This document shows, piece by piece, positions 33,924 to 42,430 of a stretch of 64,000 nt of DNA. The stretch is from SB25 sp029560875 (lineage in GTDB: Bacteria > Bacteroidota > Bacteroidia > Bacteroidales > Tenuifilaceae). Within the stretch, counting starts at the first letter, position 1. Each line of letters opens with the position of its first letter. Made by a program: the position numbers and the translations under genes. The notes under the pieces were generated by a model, which worked only from the letters and a program-made list of their open reading frames with translations, had not been told where the DNA came from and made no database searches. The DNA is taken from the NCBI GenBank assembly GCA_035388225.1, contig DAOOPM010000001.1:62001-126000 (forward strand). Direction: 5' to 3'.

Positions 33924-33931
33924 TAGGTTTG
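33924..33931 (+). promoter_or_regulatory. -7 promoter element for the OPT transporter
   Basis: TAGGTTTG, exact TAnnTTTG match, 58 nt before ATG 33989. The -33 position is weak. Confidence 0.5.
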
Positions 33932-33988
33932 GCTTTCAGAATTTTAAAAACCAAATCGAAAATCAAATAACTTAAAACCTAACTAAAA

Positions 33989-35977
33989 ATGTCGCACGAA
34001 CCAGTTGAAAAAATCAAAGGTCTTCCGGAGAATGCATACACAGAGCTAAAGGAAGGCGAAGAGTATCAACCCATAATGTCGCCCCATAAACAGGTACCCG
34101 AGGTTAACACTTGGAGTGTTTTATGGGGTTTGGTTATGGCAATTATTTTTTCTGCAGCAGCAGCTTATCTTGGACTAAAGGTAGGTCAGGTATTCGAGGC
34201 CGCTATTCCAATCGCAATTATCGCAGTTGGATTGTCAACCGTTGCAAAACGCAAGGGAGCTCTTGGCGAGAATGTCATTATCCAATCTATTGGGGCAAGT
34301 TCAGGAGTTATTGTTGCTGGTGCAATTTTTACACTTCCTGCTCTTTATATATTAAACCTTGAGGCACAATTCTACCAAGTATTCCTATCATCGCTTTTTG
34401 GCGGTGTTTTGGGTATTTTATTCCTAATTCCATTCCGTAAGTATTTTGTTTCCGATATGCACGGAAAATTCCCATTCCCCGAGGCTACAGCCACCACCGA
34501 GGTACTTGTTTCGGGCGAAAAAGGTGGAAAGCAAGCCCGTTTGCTTGTAGTTAGTGGATTAATTGGCGGTATTTACGACTTTATCATAGCAACCTTTGGT
34601 TGGTGGAGCGAGGTGGTTACAACCCGCGTAATACCTGCAGGTGAAGTACTTGCTGCAAAAGCGAAATTAGTTTTCAAACTAAACGTTGGTGCAGCTGTAA
34701 TGGGTATTGGTTATATCATAGGAATGAAATATACTGCAATTATTGCAGCTGGTTCGTTTGTTGGCTGGTTCGTTATTATACCAATCATCAACTACTTTGC
34801 ACCCGGATTAACTGAGACCGTTGGCAGCAACGTTACCCTGCTAGTTGGCGATATGAGCGCAGAGCAAATTTTCTCGACATACGTTCGCCCTATAGGTATT
34901 GGTGGTATTGCAATGGCGGGTATCATTGGAATTATCCGCTCAAGTTCAATTATTAAAAAGGCGTTTGGATTGGCTGCATCGGAACTATTCGGTGGGCATA
35001 AATCTATTTCAAAGGAAGAACTTAGAACCCGCAGAGACCTTCCAATGGCAATTATTGCTGGAGGTATTCTACTTACAACCATTCTTGTATTCATTTTCTT
35101 CCAGTTTGGAGTAGTACATAACTTAACTCACGCGTTAATAGGACTAGGAATTGTAATGGTAATAGCCTTCCTATTCACCACTGTAGCAGCCAACGCTATT
35201 GCAATTGTTGGTACTAACCCAGTATCGGGGATGACTTTGATGACTCTAATCATCGCATCGCTTGTAATGGCATCTGTTGGATTGACCGGAACATCGGGAA
35301 TGGTTGCTGCGCTTATTATTGGTGGAGTTGTATGTACTGCGCTATCGATGGCTGGTGGCTTTATCACCGACCTAAAAATTGGTTACTGGTTAGGTTCATC
35401 GCCTATTAAACAGCAGAGCTGGAAGTTCCTTGGAACATTCGTTTCTGCAGCAACTGTTGGTGGTGTTATCATTCTATTAAATAAAACTTACGGTTTTACA
35501 GGTAAAGATGCCCTTGTTGCTCCACAAGCAAACGCAATGGCAGCTGTAATTGAGCCAATGATGAGCGGAAAACCTGCTCCTTGGATGCTTTATGGTGCGG
35601 GTGCATTCCTATCGTTGATTCTTACTATGATTGGAGTTCCTGCACTAGCCTTCTCGTTAGGTATGTTTATTCCTTTACAATTGAATACACCTCTTTTGGC
35701 TGGTGGTATTATTGCTCATATAGTTTCTACCCGCTCTAAGAATGCTAAAGTTAACCAAGCACGCAAGGAACGAGGAACACTTATTGCGTCTGGATTTATT
35801 GCTGGAGGAGCACTAATGGGCGTTATTAGCGCTGTTCTGAAATTTGGTGGAATTAACTATGTAAATACCGAATGGATTGAATCGCACCCCGCCGAAATAC
35901 TTGGATTTGTGATGTTCCTTGTAATTGGTGGATACATTATTTGGGAAAGTTTAAGAGCAAAACCTGAGGAAGAGTAG
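33989..35977 (+). CDS. OPT-family oligopeptide transporter
   Basis: 662 residues with about 14-16 membrane segments. Family blocks: NTWSVLWGLVMAIIFSAAAAYLGLKVG (about 40-66), ENVIIQSIGASSGVIVAGAIFTLPALY (about 92-120), KFPFPEATATTEVL (about 162-175), and LAFSLGMFIPLQLNTPLLAGG near 553-573. These match the bacterial OPT/YsL-like subfamily, which imports short peptides or metal-peptide complexes with protons. Directly followed by the tripeptidase gene (90-nt gap), so import and hydrolysis of di/tripeptides are probably coupled. Confidence 0.92.
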   Translation: MSHEPVEKIKGLPENAYTELKEGEEYQPIMSPHKQVPEVNTWSVLWGLVMAIIFSAAAAYLGLKVGQVFEAAIPIAIIAVGLSTVAKRKGALGENVIIQSIGASSGVIVAGAIFTLPALYILNLEAQFYQVFLSSLFGGVLGILFLIPFRKYFVSDMHGKFPFPEATATTEVLVSGEKGGKQARLLVVSGLIGGIYDFIIATFGWWSEVVTTRVIPAGEVLAAKAKLVFKLNVGAAVMGIGYIIGMKYTAIIAAGSFVGWFVIIPIINYFAPGLTETVGSNVTLLVGDMSAEQIFSTYVRPIGIGGIAMAGIIGIIRSSSIIKKAFGLAASELFGGHKSISKEELRTRRDLPMAIIAGGILLTTILVFIFFQFGVVHNLTHALIGLGIVMVIAFLFTTVAANAIAIVGTNPVSGMTLMTLIIASLVMASVGLTGTSGMVAALIIGGVVCTALSMAGGFITDLKIGYWLGSSPIKQQSWKFLGTFVSAATVGGVIILLNKTYGFTGKDALVAPQANAMAAVIEPMMSGKPAPWMLYGAGAFLSLILTMIGVPALAFSLGMFIPLQLNTPLLAGGIIAHIVSTRSKNAKVNQARKERGTLIASGFIAGGALMGVISAVLKFGGINYVNTEWIESHPAEILGFVMFLVIGGYIIWESLRAKPEEE

Positions 35978-35987
35978 TGTCCAGTGA

Positions 35988-36036
35988 AAAATTAAAAGTT
36001 AAGTGATACTGAACATTTCTCTTAACTTTTAACTTT
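35988..36036. repeat. AACTTTT-repeat hairpin between OPT and pepT
   Basis: AAAATTAAAAGTTAAG (35988-36003) pairs with CTTAACTTTTAACTTT (36021-36036) with one mismatch; further TAACTTTTAACTTTTTAA units continue to the pepT start. No GC-rich terminator. Confidence 0.6.
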
Positions 36037-36066
36037 CTACTTTATAACTTTTAACTTTTTAAGAGT

Positions 36067-37305
36067 ATGATAAACAGAGATAATTTAGTCGACCGCTTTA
36101 TAAGGTATGTTAAGATAGATACCCAAAGCGACGATACAGTAACCGATAGATTTCCTAGTACCGAAAAGCAATTGGTTCTTTCCAACCTACTAGTTAAAGA
36201 ACTAAAAGAACTAGGCGTTGAGGATGTTAATATTGATGAGTTTGGCTATGTAATGGCCACCATCCCTGCTAACACTACCAAGAATGTTCCTACACTCGGT
36301 TTCCTAGCACACGTAGATACTGCTCCAGATATGCCCGGGAAAGATGTTAAACCTCGATTTGTAGAGAATTACGATGGTGCTGATATTGTCCTAAACAAAG
36401 AAAAAGATGTTGTACTTGCAGTTAAGGAATTTCCGGAGTTAAAGAACTACATTGGGCAAACATTAATTGTAACTGATGGGACAACACTACTTGGTGCTGA
36501 TGATAAAGCTGGTGTTGCTGAAATAATGACTGCAGTTGAGTACATAATGAAAAACCCCAACTTCAAGCACGGAAAAATCCGCATAGGATTTACTGCCGAT
36601 GAGGAAGTAGGGCGTGGAGTTGACCATTTCGACGTTAAGCGCTTTGCGGCCGATTACGCCTACACTTTGGATGGAGGAGCTATTGGCGAGTTAGAGTTCG
36701 AGAATTTCAATGCTGCTGGTGCAAAAATCACCATACAAGGAAGAAACATTCACCCCGGCTACGCAAAGGATAAAATGCTCAATGCAATACTAATCGCTCA
36801 GGAATTCAACAGTTTACTTCCTGCACACGAGCGCCCAGAGCACACCGTTGGTTACGAGGGTTTTTATCACCTTATAAAAATGGATGGTTCTGTTGAGAAT
36901 GCTACCTTCCAGTATATTATCCGCGACCACGACCGTAAAAAGTTTGAATCGCGCAAAGCGTATATGGAGCGTATTGCAGAATACATAAACACCAAATACG
37001 GTCAAGGAGTTGTTACTCTTGAGTTGAAGGACCAATACTACAACATGCGCGAAAAGGTTGAGCCTGTTTACCACGTTGTTTCCACGGCCATTGAAGCTAT
37101 GGAAAAGGTTGGAGTTAAGCCAAAGGTTAAACCAATCCGTGGAGGTACCGATGGTGCTCGTTTATCCTATATGGGACTTCCCTGCCCTAATATCTTTGCA
37201 GGAGGTGAGAATTTTCATGGAAAACACGAGTATGTTCCTGTTGAAAGTATGGTTAAGGCAACTGAGGTTATTCTTAAAATTGTTGAACTGTACGAATTCA
37301 AGTAA
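36067..37305 (+). CDS. pepT: Peptidase T (tripeptide aminopeptidase)
   Basis: 412 residues, M20B metallopeptidase of the cytoplasm releasing the N-terminal residue from tripeptides. Zinc and catalytic blocks: GFLAHVDTAPDMPG (His about 79, Asp about 81), TLLGADDKAGVAEIM (Asp about 142), GFTADEEVGRGVDHFD (Glu about 176), TLDGGAIGELEFENFNAA (Asp about 199) and the C-terminal GENFHGKHEYVP (His about 382). The lid-domain block NIHPGYAKDKMLNAI is also present. Length is normal. It should act on peptides delivered by the upstream OPT transporter. A strong terminator follows. Confidence 0.95.
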   Translation: MINRDNLVDRFIRYVKIDTQSDDTVTDRFPSTEKQLVLSNLLVKELKELGVEDVNIDEFGYVMATIPANTTKNVPTLGFLAHVDTAPDMPGKDVKPRFVENYDGADIVLNKEKDVVLAVKEFPELKNYIGQTLIVTDGTTLLGADDKAGVAEIMTAVEYIMKNPNFKHGKIRIGFTADEEVGRGVDHFDVKRFAADYAYTLDGGAIGELEFENFNAAGAKITIQGRNIHPGYAKDKMLNAILIAQEFNSLLPAHERPEHTVGYEGFYHLIKMDGSVENATFQYIIRDHDRKKFESRKAYMERIAEYINTKYGQGVVTLELKDQYYNMREKVEPVYHVVSTAIEAMEKVGVKPKVKPIRGGTDGARLSYMGLPCPNIFAGGENFHGKHEYVPVESMVKATEVILKIVELYEFK

Positions 37306-37322
37306 AAACACACTAATAGCAT

Positions 37323-37349
37323 AAAAGCCCCATTTTATGGGGCTTTTTT
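37323..37349 (+). terminator. Rho-independent terminator
   Basis: AAAAGCCCCAT pairs with ATGGGGCTTTT over a 3-nt loop, followed by further T residues. Confidence 0.9.
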
Positions 37350-37524
37350 ATATATAATCTATATTTGCAATAAAATATTTTAACACTTCAATTAAACTAA
37401 CACTCTTAACTAGTAGTCTTTATTAAAAAGTGTTATATCCTATAGGGTTTTCTAAATTAAAAGTATCTATTTATAAAGAAATCCTTAAATTTAATTTTAT
37501 TAATATTCCTCTAAAATATAAGGG

Positions 37525-40500
37525 ATGAAAAAAACTATTTTATTTATCCAACTAGCATTGATTGGTCTATTCAGTTATGGCCAGAATTACAGAATCAATC
37601 ACTACACAGTAAATCAAGGATTATCGCAAAGCGTTGTTTACACCACATTTCAGGATAGCAGAGGGTTTATCTGGATAGGAACACAGGATGGATTAAATAG
37701 GTTTGATGGTTATACCTTTGTTAAGTATCTACATAATCCAAACGATTCTACATCTATTTCTGATAGTTGGATTTATTCAATCACCGAAGACAAAGAAGGG
37801 AACCTTTGGATTGGAACACGCCGTGGTTTAAACAAGTTCGATTTTGCAAAAAACTCATTCAAACGATACATTCATACATCTGAAAATGGAAGCGACCCTT
37901 ATCGCGATAATGTTTACGGATGTGTTGCTGGCAACGATGGTTTAATTTACACCAATACACCACCTCTTATTAATGCATTTGATCCCAAAACAGGCAAGTA
38001 CAAACATTTCAAAAATAGCGTAGGCGAAAATCCTAACGTAGAGGAGCAAACACTTCCAATAATTCTCGATAAGGACGGAGATATTTGGGCTGCAACAACC
38101 TTTGGGTTAACAAAATTCAACCCTATTACTGGAAACTTTGCAAATTATCAGCATAATCCTGCAGATAATAACACTATTAACGACAACAATATTCTCTCGG
38201 TTTACGAAGATTTAGATGGAAAAATTTGGGTGGGTACCTCTCAGGGTTTTAGCATTTTAGACAAGGAAAGAGACACTTTCAGAAATTACTCCCTTTCGGT
38301 TAATGGGAACCCTGTTTTGATTAGAACAATTGTGCAAGATTTAAAGGGTAAGTTCTGGGTTGGAACCCAAGGCAATGGAATTTTTAGGCTTAGTTTCGAT
38401 TCCAACAAAAAAGTAATAGTAGAAACACAGATTTCATCGGGTGTTGAGCAAAATGCAAGTCAAATTAACCACAGCACTGTCAATTCCTTAATAATTGATC
38501 GCTCGCATAATCTTTGGATTGGAACACTAAATGGCCTCGACAAAACGGACCTGAAAGACCCACGATTTAAGCTCTACCGAAAATCCAAGGAAACGAACTC
38601 AGTCAATCTGCTCGACAATGTTATTGCATCGATATACAAGCATAAGAATGGTGATATTTGGGTTGGAAACTGGACTGCAGGTTTGAACATTTTCAATAAA
38701 GAAACAAACAAGGTAACTCATTACTCATCGACACTTTCAGGAAAAAACTACATCCCTAACAATTCCGTTCACGTTATTTTCGAGTATAAGGATAATGAAA
38801 TATGGATAGGAACACGCAATGGTATTTATGTTTATAAGGAGGATAGGTTTGTTTCACTAAATCAATTCTATAACACAAACAAACTGCCTAATTTCGAGAA
38901 CAACAGGGTGTTCAGCATTGTAAAGGAACGTAACAATAACGTTTGGGTAGCAACACAAGGCGGACTTTACTTCATCGATATGAACAATTTCCGCTATGAA
39001 AACTACACTATAGATTCTCATATCGATAGAAAAATTAGCGACAACCTAGTTTATACCTTAACCTTCGATTGCGACAGTAACCTATGGATTGCTACTAAAA
39101 ACGGACTCGATAAGTACGATAGAAAAAATAACAAAATCAGCCATATTCTCAGAGATGAGAAATCTCAAAACACGTTAACCGACAATTATTGCGTTTCTCT
39201 TTGCTACACTTCGGACTCAACGCTTTGGATTGGCACAAAAAGTGGAATTAATCGCCTTAATCTAAAAACAAACAAATTTACCTATTACACAGAGGCCGAT
39301 GGCCTAGCATCAAACCTTGTATATGAGATTATTCAGGACGATTTTGGCGATATGTGGTTTGGTACTGGCAAAGGCTTATCACAACTACGAAAAGGACAAA
39401 AAAGAATCATAACCTATAGCGAAGAGGATGGATTACAAGGACTTGAGTTCAACCTTCGCGCAAGCCATAAGAGTCGTGATGGAGAAATCTTCTTTGGAGG
39501 TATGAACGGTTTTAACTCATTCAATCCAAAAGAACTATCGGATAATAAAAATATTCCTCCTTTAGAATTTACTTCATTTCAAAAACAAAACAAGAACGGA
39601 AACGAAAACATTCATATAACCAACAACAGTAAAGTTGTTCTGAACTATAGCGATTTCGCCTTTTATGTTGAGTTTGCAGCATTGGAGTTTACAAGTCCCA
39701 ATAAAAACCAGTATGCATATAAGTTTGATGGTGATAATCAAGGATGGATAAACAATGGAAATAGAAGGTTTCTGACGTTCTCCAATATGACCCCTGGTCT
39801 ATACAAACTCTGGATAAAAGGTAGCAACAACGACAATGTTTGGAACGAAAACGGAACATTTATAATAATACGAATCAGACCACCTTGGTATAGAAGCACT
39901 TTAGCGTATATTATTTATGTTATTTTAATTATAACTACAATAATCCTTGTAGTTAAATACCGAGAACGCTCGCTTAAAGAGCAGAAAAGAATACTTGAGG
40001 AAAGAGTAGAAGAAAGAACCAAAGAGGTGGTAAGACAAAAAAGTGAGATTCTTGAGAAAAATCACGAACTGGAGGAGCAAAACCAAGAAATTATGAGCCA
40101 GCGTGATTTGCTTTCGAATCAGAACGAACGAATCTCAAAACAAAACAAACAGATTAAGGATAGTATTCAGTATGCCAGTAGAATTCAATCGGCAATTCTG
40201 CCATCAACATCAATTCTGACTGAGTTCAACATTGAACATTTCCTAATTTTCAGACCTAAGGATATTGTTAGTGGTGATTTCTACTGGTTTAAACAAATGG
40301 GCGACCATTTATTGATTGCGGTTGCCGACTGCACTGGACATGGAGTACCCGGTGCTTTTATGAGCATGTTGGGAAACTCATTCCTTAACGAGATTGTAAC
40401 CCACAACGATATTACTAAAGCCAATGAAGTTTTGGATAGATTAAGGGACTTAATCATCTCATCACTAAAGCAATCCGGCGAAGATGCGGTTACACGAGAT

Positions 40501-40908
40501 GGTATGGATATAGCATTCTGCGAAATAAACCTAAAAACCTTATCAATTCAGTTTTCAGGAGCTCACAATTCTCTCTTAATTATTAGGAATAACGAACTTA
40601 TTGAACTTCATGCCGACAGATATCCCGTTGGGCTTTACCATAAATCGTTGATTCCTTTTAACAACCATGAGTTTCAACTGATGAAAGGTGATAATCTTTA
40701 CATGTTCACCGATGGCATTTTTGACCAATTTGGAGGAGAAAATGGCAATAAATTTATGTATAAGCGCCTAAAAAACTTAATGATTGAAGTAAATCAACTT
40801 CCAATGGAATCTCAGAAATTAAAAATTGAGAAGAATGTTGATGAGTGGATGAAAAACGAATACGAACAGATTGACGATATAACTATGCTTGGAATGAGAA
40901 TACAATAA
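37525..40908 (+). CDS. Propeller/Y_Y_Y sensor with SpoIIE-type phosphatase output
   Basis: 1127 residues. Signal peptide MKKTILFIQLALIGLFSYGQ; periplasmic two-propeller sensor of ligand-gated Reg_prop repeats (FIWIGTQDGLNRFD, LWIGTRRGLNKFD, IWVGTSQGFSILD and many more, about 30-680); Y_Y_Y domain (about 690-785; YAYKFDGDNQGWINNGNRR); one membrane helix (about 795-815); coiled coil rich in Glu/Gln (about 820-880); then a PP2C/SpoIIE phosphatase (about 885-1127; FRPKDIVSGDFYWF, VADCTGHGVPGAFMSMLG, MFTDGIFDQFGG). Output is Ser/Thr dephosphorylation, probably of an anti-sigma-factor antagonist, rather than a response regulator. No partner genes are adjacent. Confidence 0.9.
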   Translation: MKKTILFIQLALIGLFSYGQNYRINHYTVNQGLSQSVVYTTFQDSRGFIWIGTQDGLNRFDGYTFVKYLHNPNDSTSISDSWIYSITEDKEGNLWIGTRRGLNKFDFAKNSFKRYIHTSENGSDPYRDNVYGCVAGNDGLIYTNTPPLINAFDPKTGKYKHFKNSVGENPNVEEQTLPIILDKDGDIWAATTFGLTKFNPITGNFANYQHNPADNNTINDNNILSVYEDLDGKIWVGTSQGFSILDKERDTFRNYSLSVNGNPVLIRTIVQDLKGKFWVGTQGNGIFRLSFDSNKKVIVETQISSGVEQNASQINHSTVNSLIIDRSHNLWIGTLNGLDKTDLKDPRFKLYRKSKETNSVNLLDNVIASIYKHKNGDIWVGNWTAGLNIFNKETNKVTHYSSTLSGKNYIPNNSVHVIFEYKDNEIWIGTRNGIYVYKEDRFVSLNQFYNTNKLPNFENNRVFSIVKERNNNVWVATQGGLYFIDMNNFRYENYTIDSHIDRKISDNLVYTLTFDCDSNLWIATKNGLDKYDRKNNKISHILRDEKSQNTLTDNYCVSLCYTSDSTLWIGTKSGINRLNLKTNKFTYYTEADGLASNLVYEIIQDDFGDMWFGTGKGLSQLRKGQKRIITYSEEDGLQGLEFNLRASHKSRDGEIFFGGMNGFNSFNPKELSDNKNIPPLEFTSFQKQNKNGNENIHITNNSKVVLNYSDFAFYVEFAALEFTSPNKNQYAYKFDGDNQGWINNGNRRFLTFSNMTPGLYKLWIKGSNNDNVWNENGTFIIIRIRPPWYRSTLAYIIYVILIITTIILVVKYRERSLKEQKRILEERVEERTKEVVRQKSEILEKNHELEEQNQEIMSQRDLLSNQNERISKQNKQIKDSIQYASRIQSAILPSTSILTEFNIEHFLIFRPKDIVSGDFYWFKQMGDHLLIAVADCTGHGVPGAFMSMLGNSFLNEIVTHNDITKANEVLDRLRDLIISSLKQSGEDAVTRDGMDIAFCEINLKTLSIQFSGAHNSLLIIRNNELIELHADRYPVGLYHKSLIPFNNHEFQLMKGDNLYMFTDGIFDQFGGENGNKFMYKRLKNLMIEVNQLPMESQKLKIEKNVDEWMKNEYEQIDDITMLGMRIQ

Positions 40909-40912
40909 AGGA

Positions 40913-41296
40913 CTAAATATCAACCTTAAAACCTAGTTCAATTTCATTTGCAGGAATCCCTCCCCTTACACCCCAGTTTTCCTTTGGTTGTTCATTAATT
41001 AGAATGAATATTTCGTTTTTTGCAATACCCAAACTTTCAGATAAATTAGTAACAATAAGTTGATACAATAATTTTTTTGTGACAACAGTTCTACCTGAAA
41101 ACATCGAAATCTCAATAATCAATTTATAGGGTTTCTTCATAGTAAATAGGTAGGGCTCATACTCCATTATCCGGATATTTCTATCGTCATCAGGTAATTG
41201 AAGCGCTTGTTGTAACGAACTCATTGTAACACTCATTAACTTAGATAGGAATTCAGAACTTTCCCCTTTTGCTATGCTTAAACTAACTAGTGGCAT
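40913..41296 (-). CDS. Tautomerase-family protein
   Basis: 127 residues, of the tautomerase superfamily of long-chain members (MSAD-like). MPLVSLSI at the start exposes the catalytic proline after Met removal; EIFILINEQPKENWGVRGGIPANE near the end carries the Trp-containing loop typical of tautomerase family proteins. Substrate unknown. Convergent with the SpoIIE sensor gene, 4 nt apart, with no terminator seen between them; monocistronic with its own -7 element. Confidence 0.75.
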   Translation of the reverse strand: MPLVSLSIAKGESSEFLSKLMSVTMSSLQQALQLPDDDRNIRIMEYEPYLFTMKKPYKLIIEISMFSGRTVVTKKLLYQLIVTNLSESLGIAKNEIFILINEQPKENWGVRGGIPANEIELGFKVDI

Positions 41297-41326
41297 ATTT
41301 CTTCATTTTATTCAAACAATTTGATT

Positions 41327-41334
41327 CAAAAATA
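41327..41334 (-). promoter_or_regulatory. -7 promoter element for the tautomerase gene
   Basis: Minus-strand TATTTTTG, exact TAnnTTTG match, 30 nt before ATG 41296; -33 weak. Confidence 0.45.
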
Positions 41335-41410
41335 GTATAAGAAGTAATTATTTATGGCTATAGTAAAAATTTTTAACTCTTTTCATATATTTAGACCATA
41401 ATTAAAACCA

Positions 41411-42070
41411 ATGAATTACATCAATTTTCATTGCCATAAGCCCGATTCCTGCAACAAAGGCTACGGAATATATTCACTTAACGTGAATGATATTGTTGAT
41501 GAACAAATCCCTGAAAACTGTACCATTGGTATCCATCCCTGGCAATGCAAACACCCCGATGTAAACGATTGGCTAAAGCAAATGGATTTTTTTGCACAAA
41601 GCCCAAATGTACTGGCCATTGGCGAAATTGGATTAGATAGGCTTAGAGGCGGTAATCTCGATTTGCAAACCCAAATTATGCTTTCACAAGTTGAAATTGC
41701 TAAGAATGTTAACAAACCAATAATTATTCATTGTGTTAGGGCTTGGAGCGAATTATTAAAATCACTCTCAAATACAGAGTTTAAATCTATTAAGAAAGCC
41801 ATTCACGGCTTCAGAGGAAAAACTGATATTGCAAAGCAACTTATAACTCAGAATTACTATATATCGTTCGGCTCAATCCTAGTAGACCCTACACCAGAGT
41901 TAGCAGAATCGTTAACTATGGTTCCATTGGGCAGACTATTCTTCGAAACCGACACATCCGAAATGCCAATTGGCGAAGTATACTCAGCTGCCTCTGATAT
42001 CCTTGACATATCGGTAGAAGAACTACTTCAACAAACCGAGAAAAACTTTGCCGAGTTTTTCAATAGGTAA
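41411..42070 (+). CDS. TatD-family metal-dependent hydrolase
   Basis: 219 residues, TIM-barrel nuclease/deacylase family. Metal ligands: NFHCH (HxH, about 6-8), GEIGLDR (Glu about 77), IHCVRAW (His about 103), IHGFRG (His about 130) and FETDTSEMP (Asp about 180). Shorter than classic TatD (about 260) and with Asn instead of Asp before the HxH pair, as in the small Bacteroidota TatD group. Activity may be DNA repair exonuclease or D-aminoacyl-tRNA hydrolysis; not resolvable here. Stands alone. Confidence 0.88.
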   Translation: MNYINFHCHKPDSCNKGYGIYSLNVNDIVDEQIPENCTIGIHPWQCKHPDVNDWLKQMDFFAQSPNVLAIGEIGLDRLRGGNLDLQTQIMLSQVEIAKNVNKPIIIHCVRAWSELLKSLSNTEFKSIKKAIHGFRGKTDIAKQLITQNYYISFGSILVDPTPELAESLTMVPLGRLFFETDTSEMPIGEVYSAASDILDISVEELLQQTEKNFAEFFNR

Positions 42071-42093
42071 GATTATTAATTATTATCCGATTT

Positions 42094-42165
42094 TGTCATT
42101 TCGAAAGAAGGGAGAAATCTCTAACCGAATCTGGCTAAAAAAGATTAGCTTTCGCTCTCTACCTT
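42094..42165. repeat. Partial dispersed repeat, TGTCATTTCGA type
   Basis: Begins TGTCATTTCGAAAGAAGGGAGAAATCT, resembling one end of the elements at 10896, 25496 and 28612, but the matching TGACA end is missing, so this copy is decayed. Together with the tRNA it fills the gap 42071-42430. Confidence 0.5.
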
Positions 42166-42246
42166 GATACGGATTTAAAATCCACAGCGAATTAACAGAA
42201 TTTACTTAAAAAAAATGGTCATTCACTTTAAGAATGACCATTACTG

Positions 42247-42320
42247 TGACCCCAGAGGGATTCAAACCCCCGACCTTCAGAACCGGAATCTGACGTTCTA
42301 TTCAGCTGAACTATGGGGCC
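42247..42320 (-). tRNA. tRNA-Arg (anticodon CCG)
   Basis: 74-nt cloverleaf on the minus strand: acceptor GGCCCCA with TGGGGTC plus discriminator A; D arm GTTC/GAAC; anticodon stem TCAGA/TCTGA with loop TTCCGGT giving anticodon CCG (codon CGG, Arg); T arm GGGGG/CCCTC with loop TTTGAAT. The 3' CCA is not encoded. Confidence 0.93.
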
Positions 42321-42401
42321 AAATTGTGCACAAATATAATGGCGCAAAAGGGTTTTTACAAGGATATCGATATTTCAATACCAAATATTTATTGTTTGTC
42401 G

Positions 42402-42409
42402 TATATTTG
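42402..42409 (+). promoter_or_regulatory. -7 promoter element for the esterase gene
   Basis: TATATTTG, exact match, 22 nt before ATG 42431; -33 weak. Confidence 0.5.
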
Positions 42410-42430
42410 AATAGTTAAATATGCTTTGAT

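Noticed and set aside
42215..42418. 67-codon plus-strand frame
   Set aside because: It crosses the tRNA-Arg gene on the other strand.
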